Below are positions 56,059 through 64,000 of a DNA stretch of 64,000 nt, piece after piece. Source of the stretch: Bin80 sp965207565 (GTDB lineage: Bacteria > Bacteroidota > Rhodothermia > Rhodothermales > Bin80); the NCBI GenBank assembly GCA_965207565.1, contig CBDBMQ010000007.1, forward strand, positions 62,001 to 126,000. The letters are read 5' to 3'. The translations under genes and the position numbers were made by a program. The stretch's first letter is position 1; each line of letters begins with the position of its first letter. The notes below the pieces were generated by a model, which was not told where the DNA came from, made no database searches, and worked only from the letters and a program-made list of their open reading frames with translations.

Positions 56059-57185
56059 ATGAATAAGGCTTCAATTGTACTGATAATCATAGGCTATGGT
56101 CTATGTCTACCAGTTGCATTAGCTCAGGAGGGATCCATCACGGTCAGTGGAACCGTAACAGATTCTGAAACGGGAGAGTTGGTCGTTGGTGCTGCATTGT
56201 ATGTAGCTGCTCAAGATATAGGGGGGACCACTAATCAGTACGGTTATTACAGCCTAACCTTGCTTGGAGATAGCGTGCGCATGGTTGTCAGTCATGTTGC
56301 ATACACTCCCCAAGTACTCACGTATTCATCTCAGGAAGATCTTGTACTTGATATCTCATTAGTACCGAGTACGCTTGCTCTGGAAGAGTTGGAAGTGACT
56401 GCAACTTCTGAATCCTCACTCCAGACAACGCAGATGAGTGCGATTTCCATTCCGGTCAAGGACGTTGAGAACCTCCCATCCATTCTGGGAGAGACCGATG
56501 TATTACGAATCATCCAGCTTTTGCCTGGAATTCAGTCAGGCGTTGAGGGATCTACTGGGCTTTATGTCCGTGGAGGTGGACCGGACCAGAATCTTTATCT
56601 CTTAGATGGCACCCAAGTCTACAATCCGAGTCACTTATTTGGTTTTTTGGGTACTTTCAATTCCGATGCCATTAAGGATGTACGTGTGCTAAAGGGAGGG
56701 TTTCCTGCACGTTATGGTGGGCGGCTTTCATCAGTAATTGATTTGACGATGAAGGAGGGAAACATGAAACGATTTGCAGGAACGGGATCCATTGGCTTTC
56801 TTGCGTCCCGCATGACATTGGAGGGTCCAATCAAGCGTGATCGTGCATCGTTTCTGATTTCTGCCCGCCGATCATATGCTGATTTACTCATTCGTCCTTT
56901 TCTTCCAGAGGATGAGGATTTTGGATATTACTTCTCTGATTTAAATGTGAAGACCAATGTGGTTCTCAATCCCCAAAACCGAATCTATCTGAGCGGATAC
57001 TGGGGGGCTGACCGCCTGTATTCGCGGTTCGCATATTCTCTTGGGGACGAAGACGAGGAATCGCTGAGTTGGAGTAACCTGACTGCTACAGCTCGATGGA
57101 ACCATATCTTTGGAGCACGGCTGTTTTCAAATGTCTTGGTTGGCTACACGAATTACGCGTTGCTTCTGCAAGGTAAATATAGATA
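56059..57185 (+). pseudogene. TonB-dependent receptor A, N-terminal part (IS-interrupted)
   Basis: The 5' half of an outer-membrane receptor disrupted by an insertion sequence. Signal peptide MNKASIVLIIIGYGLCLPVALAQ, carboxypeptidase-regulatory domain (SGTVTDSETGELVVGAALYV, TNQYGYYSL), plug with VENLPSILGETDVLRIIQLL, GIQSGVEGSTGLYVRGG and DQNLYLLDGTQVYNPSHLFG, then GFPARYGGRLSSVIDLTM. The frame continues after the IS at 58588; joining the halves over one copy of the 8-bp target site gives 2355 nt (784 residues), exactly the length of receptor B. It starts the TonB-receptor/DUF4249 segment. Confidence 0.9.
57178..57185 (+). repeat. Left 8-bp target site duplication
   Basis: TATAGATA immediately left of the IS end; the same octamer occurs at 58588-58595 directly after the other end. 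Eight-base duplications are typical for ISL3-family elements. Confidence 0.95.
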
Positions 57186-57209
57186 GGCTCTTCGCTTTTA
57201 TGAGTGGGT
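57186..57209 (+). repeat. IS left terminal inverted repeat
   Basis: 24-bp end starting GGCTCTTC; matches the reverse complement of 58564-58587 at 18 of 24 positions by direct comparison. Confidence 0.85.
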
Positions 57210-58454
57210 AGCTTGTTTTTGGAAGCCTTCCGGGTACAGATCCAGTCCACCGAGATAGAAGTAAATTGCATTGGTAAACCGTTGTTTGTTTCGGAATCCA
57301 CGAGCACGGACTTTGACGGTTTTGATGCGGCTGTTGATGCTTTCGGCGGGGCCATTGCTGACCTTTAAGATCACTGCATTGATAATGCCCCACAAATGAT
57401 TCTTGATAGTTTCCGCGGCGTCTTTCATCGGTTCCAGTCGGCAACGCATGGCCCAGGACAACCATCGTTTCCATCCTTTGAGTGCCCATGTGGGATGGAC
57501 ATAATGCCATAAGTTCTGGGAGAATTCCTTGATGGCCCACGCACGAGCTGTTTTCAGCGAACTGGTCTTTAACTGGTTGAATCGTTTCTTTTGCCGCGCA
57601 GACATATTCTTCGGATTGGTCAGCCAATCATACTTGGTTCCAGTGAGATCGTAGTTGTCTTCTTTCCGCAATTCTCGGTTCTCTATCCGACGGACTTTAT
57701 CCACGGCATCGCTAATGTATTTGGCCACATGAAAGTGATCAAATGCAATCTTTTTTTCTGCGTTGGGGACGCACGTTTTCGTGATGCTGATATACGCTGG
57801 CCACATATCCATGCTCACACTCTCAATGGCCTCCAGTTGCTCGGGAGAACATCCATCATAATACCCTTTCAAACTCGCCTTTGTCCGACCCTCGCCGACA
57901 TACAGCACGGTTGCCGTGTCTGGATTGGACACCACAGTGATGTAATTGTGACCTTTCTTATAAGAGGTCTCATCGACACAGAGATGCGCGATCAGTTCCT
58001 CTTTTTTGCGGGCACGTCCTCGCAGTACCGCACGCTCCATAATGTTGGCAATCATCGTCCAACTGACTCCCATCCTGGTCGCCACCGTTGAAATATTGGT
58101 GGCATCCAGCAACCCGTTAATGACCTTCGCTTCAAATGCCGTCGTAAAACGCACGCGCTCATCCGCCCAGGGCACTGAAACCGTCTTGATTCCATGCTCC
58201 GAACATTCCACCCGAGGAACTTTCGCAACCACGGTCGTCTGATATTCACAGATATCCGTATGGCGCCATTTCCGAAGACGATGGTCGTAGCCAGGACAAA
58301 CTTTGGTGCACTCGGGACATCGAAGTACCGAACCCTCCGAACAGATTACATGGATCTCAGCCAGCTGCGTTGCATCATCTTGCTTGATCTCCGAAACCTC
58401 CCACGGAGACTGAATCCCTAACAATCGATTGATATCTTGAATACGTACACTCAT
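57198..58454 (-). CDS. ISL3-family transposase
   Basis: A DDE transposase of 418 residues from the ATG at 58454 (an upstream start at 58496 would add 14 residues). An N-terminal zinc-ribbon/HTH part with CPECTKVCPGYDHRLRKW and CEYQTTVVAKVPRVEC contains the CxxC pairs of ISL3 enzymes; the catalytic Asp residues are in LCVDETSYKKGH and SVSMDMWPAY, and the Glu in NGPAESINSRIKTVK. The C-terminal ARGFRNKQRF is also typical. It lies on the strand opposite the disrupted receptor and is intact, so the element may still be mobile. Confidence 0.95.
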   Translation of the reverse strand: MSVRIQDINRLLGIQSPWEVSEIKQDDATQLAEIHVICSEGSVLRCPECTKVCPGYDHRLRKWRHTDICEYQTTVVAKVPRVECSEHGIKTVSVPWADERVRFTTAFEAKVINGLLDATNISTVATRMGVSWTMIANIMERAVLRGRARKKEELIAHLCVDETSYKKGHNYITVVSNPDTATVLYVGEGRTKASLKGYYDGCSPEQLEAIESVSMDMWPAYISITKTCVPNAEKKIAFDHFHVAKYISDAVDKVRRIENRELRKEDNYDLTGTKYDWLTNPKNMSARQKKRFNQLKTSSLKTARAWAIKEFSQNLWHYVHPTWALKGWKRWLSWAMRCRLEPMKDAAETIKNHLWGIINAVILKVSNGPAESINSRIKTVKVRARGFRNKQRFTNAIYFYLGGLDLYPEGFQKQATHS

Positions 58455-58563
58455 GGTCAATGAAATATTTGATTTGAACTCCAAAAACAGACCCAAAATA
58501 AATAAAGAAATCCATTCCGAATCTATTCAATCGCATCGTGGTTCATCTTAGTTCTGACTCCGA

Positions 58564-58587
58564 ACCCACTTGAAAAGGGGAAGACCC
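58564..58587 (-). repeat. IS right terminal inverted repeat
   Basis: 24-bp end; read outward-in on the minus strand it begins GGGTCTTCCCC, partner of the left end. Confidence 0.85.
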
Positions 58588-58595
58588 TATAGATA
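58588..58595 (+). repeat. Right 8-bp target site duplication
   Basis: TATAGATA directly after the right IS end, identical to the left copy at 57178-57185. Confidence 0.95.
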
Positions 58596-59823
58596 TGACT
58601 CAGAAAATGGCATCAATATATGGGAAGATCACTATGAATCGGGGATCCAAGATCTGCATGCTCGTGTGGATCTGGAGTTTATTCCGAGTGCCAGTCATAG
58701 TCTCCGTTTTGGTGTGGGAGCACAGCAGCATTCCTTTTTGACTGGCGCTTATGAAGAGATTTATCGGGTTGGGGGGATCATCAGCGACTCGACAGTTTCT
58801 CCGAATCGACGCACCGATGGGAACGAGTTTCAGGCTTACGTCGAAGACGACTGGCGTCTTAGCTCGAAAATCCGGTTGAACACCGGTGTACATGCGTCAA
58901 GTTTTTTGATTGAGGGGAGGACCTATGTTTCGGTTGAGCCGCGAATTTCTGCGTTGTGGAATTTGAATTCACGAACCAGTGTGAAAGCATCATTCGCTTA
59001 CATGCAGCAGTATATCCATCTATTAGCAACTACCAGTGGATTATCTCTACCCACAGATCTATGGGTACCTGCAACAGCAAAAATTCAGCCTCAAAGATCA
59101 TGGCAGGTTGCAGGAGGAGTAGTTCGTACACTTTCCGATGGAATGTTCGAACTATCGGTTGAGGGATATTACAAGAAGATGAACAATCTAATTGAGTATG
59201 AAGATGGTGCCGATTATTTTGATACGGTTTTTGGCGGGACATGGGAAGACCGTGTTGAAGCTGGACTTGGCCTTGCCTATGGCGGAGAGTTCTTTTTTCA
59301 AAAGAAATCCGGGCGCACAACCGGCTGGGTTGGTTATACCCTCTCGTGGAGTCGCCGGAAGTTTGATAAAATCAACAATGGCCGCTGGTTCCCGTACCGA
59401 TATGATCGCCGCCACGATGCCTCTTTGGTGATCAGCCACAAAATAAATCCCCGGCTTGATATCAGTGGAACATGGGTTTATGGTACAGGCCAAGCAGTGA
59501 CACTGCCGGTTGGGTATATGGTTTCTACGTCACACTTGCGGCGCTCCCTTGATACAGTGGGGTTTAGGTTGTCTGAGTATAATGTTCAGAGTTCTCGCAA
59601 CGGCGCACGTTTGCCGGCATATCATCGGTTGGATGTTGGATTGCGCATGCATCGAACGATGAAGCGGGTAAAACGCACGCTATCCATAGGCACCTATAAT
59701 ACATACAGTCGCAGAAATGCCATAAGTATCATTACGGAAAGAGATGAGTATGGGGATTTAATCTTCAAAAAGTTTTCAATACTCCCAATTCTTCCTTCCC
59801 TTAGCTATCAGTTGTCATTTTAA
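58588..59823 (+). pseudogene. TonB-dependent receptor A, C-terminal part (IS-interrupted)
   Basis: Barrel half of the same receptor. After the target duplication it reads YRYDSENGINIWEDHYESGI in the frame of the 5' half. Barrel strands are visible (FGVGAQQHSFLTGAYEEIYR, GWVGYTLSWSRRKF, YDRRHDASLVISHK) and it ends LPSLSYQLSF, a normal aromatic C-terminus. The stop TAA overlaps an ATG of the DUF4249 frame. The upstream bases give a spurious start at 58570 within the IS end. Confidence 0.9.
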
Positions 59824-59993
59824 TGTCCACGCGAGACGAGGAAAAGTTGATGGTATTTCCCACCACATACTTGAATCAAAGGAATGAGTATAACCGATAT
59901 GCAGATGGGCATGGTGGAGGGCAGATTTCTTTTCTGATGTGTCGCCCGCGATTCATCGGGCAAATCTGGAGCGCCTTGTGTTTTGGACCCAGG

Positions 59994-60941
59994 ATGGGTT
60001 TTTCCCGATTCATCGGTCTCCTCGTTTTGATCTTGTTGCCAGCTTGTGAGACCGTGATAGAGATTGATCCGCCGGAGTATGATCCTGAGCTTTCAATTGC
60101 CAGCAATTTCACGCCGGATGCGATCTGGTCAGCGATCATTACCCGAACGGTTGCAATCGGTAGCTTGCGTGATAATCCAGATCCGTTTGTACCAAATGCT
60201 ACGGTTAGAGTCTATCAGGGCGAATCGCTGATGGACCGATTGATTTATGATCCAGAGGGTAATGGCGAATATGTCTCGTCCCAGGGACTGAAGCCTCAAG
60301 CGAACATCCCATACCGTATGGTTGTGGAGGCTCCCGGGTTTCGTTCGGTTTCCGCGACTTCCATGGCTCCTTCTTCTCCGGATATTGCGGATGTAGCGAT
60401 TGTGAGATTGGGTAATCCCAATGTTTTTGGGGAGACAGATTATCAGGTCAGCTTTCGTCTACCGAATCGCCCGGGATTGAATTACTACAGTTTCTCCATA
60501 ATTCTTGAATATCCTGAAGTGGATCCTACAAGCTCAAGGTATTCGTCTAACTATGTATATATGGACTATGACAGCCGGCAGTGGTATTGTAATTTTACGG
60601 ATGTCTTGAACCCGATTGAAGTTGCCGTTGGTGACGGCGCAAGCTGTGCGATCGGAGCTCTATCTGACAGGTCCGTTGATGAACCGACACTTGATTTCGA
60701 AATCAAGTTTGATTTAGACGAAGAATTCGCAGGATCTTTGCAAGAAGGTCTGCTTCTTGTGGTTTTGGCATTGAGTCCAGAATTTGTCGAATATCAGGCC
60801 TCAATTGAAGAACAGGGGGATTTTGATGGGTTTGGGCAGCCAGCCAATCTTTACACCAATATTGAAGGTGGGCGTGGCATTTTTGCCGGCTACTCTGGAA
60901 CGTATCGTATCCTGGACATCCCCAAGTTTGGGGAAGAATAA
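59994..60941 (+). CDS. DUF4249-type lipoprotein A
   Basis: A 315-residue lipoprotein of the DUF4249 family encoded after receptor A. I chose the ATG at 59994, giving MGFSRFIGLLVLILLPACE with lipobox LPAC. A longer frame begins at 59823 overlapping the receptor stop (TAATG), but its 57 extra residues have no signal character. The mature part has VIEIDPPEYDPELSIASNFT, NATVRVYQGESLMDRLIYD and PYRMVVEAPGFRSVSATS, typical of DUF4249 N-terminal beta domains. Partnership with the TonB receptor as a surface lipoprotein is expected from the repeated pairing. It may be non-functional if receptor A is lost. Confidence 0.8.
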   Translation: MGFSRFIGLLVLILLPACETVIEIDPPEYDPELSIASNFTPDAIWSAIITRTVAIGSLRDNPDPFVPNATVRVYQGESLMDRLIYDPEGNGEYVSSQGLKPQANIPYRMVVEAPGFRSVSATSMAPSSPDIADVAIVRLGNPNVFGETDYQVSFRLPNRPGLNYYSFSIILEYPEVDPTSSRYSSNYVYMDYDSRQWYCNFTDVLNPIEVAVGDGASCAIGALSDRSVDEPTLDFEIKFDLDEEFAGSLQEGLLLVVLALSPEFVEYQASIEEQGDFDGFGQPANLYTNIEGGRGIFAGYSGTYRILDIPKFGEE

Positions 60942-61136
60942 TTCGACGAGCCGTTCGCTTCATGCAATGTTGTTTGACTGCGTCTTTTTCGGATGCAATA
61001 GCCCAAACGTTCATAAGGAAGGTCTTCCACTATATTTGGGGAAGACCCATTATCGTTACCCCCTGAATCCCCACTAAATTTGACGCATCCCCCTTCCGCT
61101 GAATCGAACCGGGCATCTGATAATGACATTGACCAC

Positions 61137-63491
61137 ATGAAGAGACTGGTGGCCCTAAGTTTTATCTATTTGCCACTCACCCTGTTATTGTTAGACAATA
61201 GTTCTTTCGCCCAGTCGACCGTAGTGAGTGGCTATGTCACCGATGCAACGAACGGGGAAGCGTTGGTTGGGACAAATATTTACGAGGTCAATCTTGGTCA
61301 AGGCACCACGACAAACCAATACGGTTTTTTCAGTCTTACAGTGCCCAGTGACTCCGCATTAGTCCGTTTTAGCTATCAAGGTTATGAGACGTTGACTGAG
61401 TTTTTTCGCTCGCCATTGGAAGAACTTCAACGAATTGAAATGCAACCTACCGTAGTAGAGTATGACTCTCTTTTGGTCGTTGAGGCCAACGAATATGAAG
61501 TTCTTCACCGACAGGTTCAAATGAGCAGTGTGAAGGTTTCAATGGAGGAAGTTGAATCCTTGCCAGCTTTACTTGGAGAAACAGATCTGTTGAAAGTGCT
61601 TCAGTTGATGCCCGGGATTCAATCCGGGGTGGAAGGTTCTACCGGATTGTATGTGCGAGGTGGAACCCCTGGGCAGAATTTGATATTGCTTGATGGTTCC
61701 ACGGTATACAATGTTGGGCACCTATTTGGCTTTATGTCGACCTTCAATACAGATGCAATCAATAGTGTAGAATTCGTCAAAGGAGGGTTTCCCGCACGCT
61801 ATGGAGGACGTCTGGCAGGGGTGTTGGATATTACAATGCGAGAAGGGAACAGGAAAAAATTTGAGGGGCGGGGGGCTGTAGGGATTTTGGCCTCTCGCAT
61901 CACTGTAGAAGGTCCACTTAAAAAGGGGAAAAGTTCATTTATCGTGTCAGCACGTAGAACTTATTTGGATGCAATTAACTGGGGTTTCCAGAAGATCAGA
62001 GGTTCTGATTATTTATTGGGATACCATTTCTACGATGTCAATGCGAAGTGGAATCTGGATGTTTCCAGGCGGGATCGGATCTATATGAGTTTTTATGCAG
62101 GCAGGGATAAAGGGTATGAGAATGACTTCGGGAATGATGAGTATGGGGGCAGTAGTAGAACCAAGTTTACAATTGGTTGGAGTAATGCTACGTTAACATT
62201 TCGATGGAATCGAGCGATTAATCCTCGAATGTTTGCCAATAGTATGGTTCTGGTCAGCCGTTTTCGTTCAAGCATCCTTGACGTTGGTCGAATTGAAAAT
62301 GGAAATACTTACGAATTGGGAGATCGTTACATAAACGGCTTAACTGATTTTAGTTTGAAGACGGATTTCGAATACTTCCCTCATCGGAATCATCACGTTC
62401 AATTCGGCGCCATGGCGACTCGTCATCTATTCATACCAAGTATACTGCGACGTCGAGAGTTGGATACCCAATTGCGAATCGATACCACGATCACGATTCC
62501 TGTTGAGGTCTTATCCTCCGAGTGGTCTGCGTTTGTAGAAGATGAGATCACATTCAGTCGCCAAATCAAGAGCAATGTTGGCTTGCATTTTTCTGGCTAT
62601 CACATAGAGGGGAAAACCTACTCATCGATTCAGCCTCGGATATCCACGTTATTGTTGCTGCCCAGGGAATGGGCACTTAAGCTTTCGTTTGTACAAATGA
62701 AGCAGTACATTCAGTTGCTCTCCAACAGTGGCACCGATGCGCTTCCTACTGATTTATGGCTTCCCAGCACCTCTCGAATTCCTCCCCAGGAGGCTTGGCA
62801 GTTTGCTGCTGGAATCGCACGTACCCTGGATGCACAAGCTTTGGACATCAGTATGGAAGCGTATTACAAAGAAATTAATCGAGTTATTTCTTATAAAGAA
62901 GGCAGCAACTTCGTGGGTTCCAACCTGGACTGGGAAGAAACCGTGACCATTGGTCGCGGCTGGGCTTATGGGGCCGAGGTGTATGTACGGAGGACTCGTG
63001 GCAAGACAACAGGGTGGATCAGCTACACGCTCTCGTGGTCAAAACGTCGTTTCTCTGATTTGAATGGAGGGGAAGATTTTCCTCACCGATATGATCGCAG
63101 ACATGACATATCTGTTGCGGTAGCTCGTGATTGGGGGCTCAAGAAATTCTCTCTGACTTGGGTGTATAGCTCAGGCCCTGCTCTGACACTTCCTCATTCA
63201 CGATATAGGCAGGATGGGGAGCTGATTGATGTATACGGTGAGCGAAACAGTTACAGAGCGCCTTCCTACCATAGATTGGATCTTTCATTACGGACTCCCC
63301 GCTCGGGCAAACGTTCAGAAATAATTTTCAGCTTATACAATGCATACAATCGGCGCAATACATTTTATGTGAGTAGGGATAACAATCGGTCAGTAGACCC
63401 ATACAGGGGGTACGTCAATGAGAGGCAGACAATAAAAAGGTTTTCGCTTTTTCCAATCATTCCATCGGTCAGCTACCGTTTCTTTTTCTAA
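61137..63491 (+). CDS. TonB-dependent receptor B
   Basis: A 784-residue receptor, paralogue of receptor A with exactly the same length. The ATG at 61137 gives the signal MKRLVALSFIYLPLTLLLLD; a TTG at 61080 is less likely. The carboxypeptidase-regulatory domain has VSGYVTDATNGEALVGTNIY and TNQYGFFSLTVPS; the plug has ALLGETDLLKVLQLMPGIQS, EGSTGLYVRGGTPGQNLILL and GFPARYGGRLAGVLDITMRE; the barrel ends FPIIPSVSYRFFF. Substrate unknown. It is followed after 3 bp by a second DUF4249 gene and is intact, so it could take over the role of receptor A. Confidence 0.93.
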   Translation: MKRLVALSFIYLPLTLLLLDNSSFAQSTVVSGYVTDATNGEALVGTNIYEVNLGQGTTTNQYGFFSLTVPSDSALVRFSYQGYETLTEFFRSPLEELQRIEMQPTVVEYDSLLVVEANEYEVLHRQVQMSSVKVSMEEVESLPALLGETDLLKVLQLMPGIQSGVEGSTGLYVRGGTPGQNLILLDGSTVYNVGHLFGFMSTFNTDAINSVEFVKGGFPARYGGRLAGVLDITMREGNRKKFEGRGAVGILASRITVEGPLKKGKSSFIVSARRTYLDAINWGFQKIRGSDYLLGYHFYDVNAKWNLDVSRRDRIYMSFYAGRDKGYENDFGNDEYGGSSRTKFTIGWSNATLTFRWNRAINPRMFANSMVLVSRFRSSILDVGRIENGNTYELGDRYINGLTDFSLKTDFEYFPHRNHHVQFGAMATRHLFIPSILRRRELDTQLRIDTTITIPVEVLSSEWSAFVEDEITFSRQIKSNVGLHFSGYHIEGKTYSSIQPRISTLLLLPREWALKLSFVQMKQYIQLLSNSGTDALPTDLWLPSTSRIPPQEAWQFAAGIARTLDAQALDISMEAYYKEINRVISYKEGSNFVGSNLDWEETVTIGRGWAYGAEVYVRRTRGKTTGWISYTLSWSKRRFSDLNGGEDFPHRYDRRHDISVAVARDWGLKKFSLTWVYSSGPALTLPHSRYRQDGELIDVYGERNSYRAPSYHRLDLSLRTPRSGKRSEIIFSLYNAYNRRNTFYVSRDNNRSVDPYRGYVNERQTIKRFSLFPIIPSVSYRFFF

Positions 63492-63494
63492 TTG

Positions 63495-64000
63495 ATGTAC
63501 CGACAATTCAGTTTAATTCTTCCAATAATTTTGCTGGGGTGTGAAAGCATCCTAGAGATCGAGTTAGAACGCCCCGATCCAGAGATTGTCGTTACCAGTG
63601 TATTTACCGAAAACAGACCATGGGAAGTGGCGATCAAGCGTACGGTTGGCATACAAGAAAACGCTCTTCACTCTTCAATAATTGACGATGCTATCGTGAC
63701 GATTGACGGCAGTGACGGATCATTTTTGGAATTGATTCACAAGGGTGGAGGGTTATATTATGGAGACACTTCCTTGCCTCAATCGGGGGTCGTTTATAGG
63801 CTAAAGGTAAAGGCCGACGGATTCAGAAGTGTTGAAGCTACTGATCAGATTCCTGCTCCAGCAAGGATACCGAGCGTACAGCGTCAGCAAAATGAGGGGC
63901 GCTCTGAGATCACACTTTTTGATGAAGCAGGGATGGAGAACTATTACGCAATCTCAATCTTGTCTCAGAGTATGTACTGGCAACGGTTCTCGGTGCTCAA
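63495..64000 (+). CDS. DUF4249-type lipoprotein B, partial
   Basis: Opens with MYRQFSLILPIILLGCES (lipobox LLGC, Cys16) at an ATG 3 bp after the receptor B stop and runs off the right edge (at least 168 residues, no stop). IEIELERPDPEIVVTSVFTE, DDAIVTIDGSDGSFLELIHK and VVYRLKVKADGFRSVEATDQ match the layout of lipoprotein A. It completes the second receptor/lipoprotein pair; the C-terminus is missing. Confidence 0.85.
   Translation, partial: MYRQFSLILPIILLGCESILEIELERPDPEIVVTSVFTENRPWEVAIKRTVGIQENALHSSIIDDAIVTIDGSDGSFLELIHKGGGLYYGDTSLPQSGVVYRLKVKADGFRSVEATDQIPAPARIPSVQRQQNEGRSEITLFDEAGMENYYAISILSQSMYWQRFSVL

Larger units (their letters stand above)
57186..58587. mobile_element. ISL3-family insertion sequence, 1402 bp
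   Basis: A complete element flanked by perfect 8-bp target duplications and imperfect 24-bp terminal inverted repeats (left GGCTCTTCGCTTTTATGAGT..., right outer end GGGTCTTCCCCTTTTCAAGT..., 18 of 24 matching). It carries one transposase gene on the minus strand. It lies inside a TonB receptor gene and looks recent, since the duplication is intact and the transposase is full length. Family assignment rests on the transposase motifs and the duplication length. Confidence 0.93.

Noticed and set aside
1..64000. CRISPR array, tRNA or rRNA genes, prophage or integrase
   Set aside because: No repeat-spacer pattern, no cloverleaf in the gaps and no phage or integrase motif was seen; the only mobile element is the ISL3 copy.

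Overview
The window looks like a chromosomal contig from a free-living or symbiotic marine member of the Bacteroidota/Rhodothermota group, moderately GC-rich. The evidence is the purH-mreB-mreC gene order, HslVU, carboxypeptidase-regulatory-domain TonB-dependent receptors, T9SS-type C-terminal sorting domains, a PorV-like porin, DUF4249 lipoproteins and a very large number of lipobox signal peptides. The organism assignment is inference from gene families and was not tested by any search.

Region 1 (1-10548, minus strand) is a housekeeping block. In transcription order it holds an LD-carboxypeptidase, purN, purH, mreB, mreC, dacB, hslV, an NYN-domain protein, hslU, and a GTG-started FemAB/GNAT-type gene that runs off the left edge. 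Gaps are 0-173 bp and several genes overlap. Region 2 (10614-16565, plus strand) holds a WbqC-like protein, an MscS channel, a two-part sodium:solute symporter (DUF4212 plus ActP-like), a small lipoprotein and a vSGLT-like sodium/sugar symporter. A 462-bp gap follows, containing a LacI-family operator-like palindrome upstream of the next receptor gene.

Region 3 (17028-26188) is a TonB receptor, a secreted protein with a sorting domain, a PorV-like protein, an M15 peptidase lipoprotein and a helical secreted protein. The first two are broken by nine single-base shifts within about 3.3 kb. The M15 gene is broken by a perfect 14-bp tandem duplication. In each case removing the shifts gives a length divisible by three.

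Region 4 (26270-33963) is three tandem, overlapping CRTAC1-type FG-GAP/ASPIC lipoproteins, a TPR lipoprotein, and an alpha/beta-hydrolase-fold protein that lacks its nucleophile Ser and catalytic His. A convergent gene encodes a plant-type LRR protein with a sorting domain, and a large TonB receptor gene diverges from it.

Region 5 (39350-55783) is the most unusual part: a 16-kb tightly packed operon of three PSD1 cytochrome / DUF1501 pairs, a DUF2231-haem-LRR membrane protein and a sulfatase lipoprotein, closed by a clear intrinsic terminator. This is a planctomycete-style set in what appears to be a Bacteroidota-type genome. Its arrangement suggests a cell-envelope apparatus for oxidising and desulfating a polysaccharide or similar substrate (inference). 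Region 6 (56059-64000) holds two tandem TonB-receptor/DUF4249 pairs. The first receptor is split by a 1402-bp ISL3-family insertion sequence with a perfect 8-bp target duplication.

No rRNA, tRNA or CRISPR array was seen.
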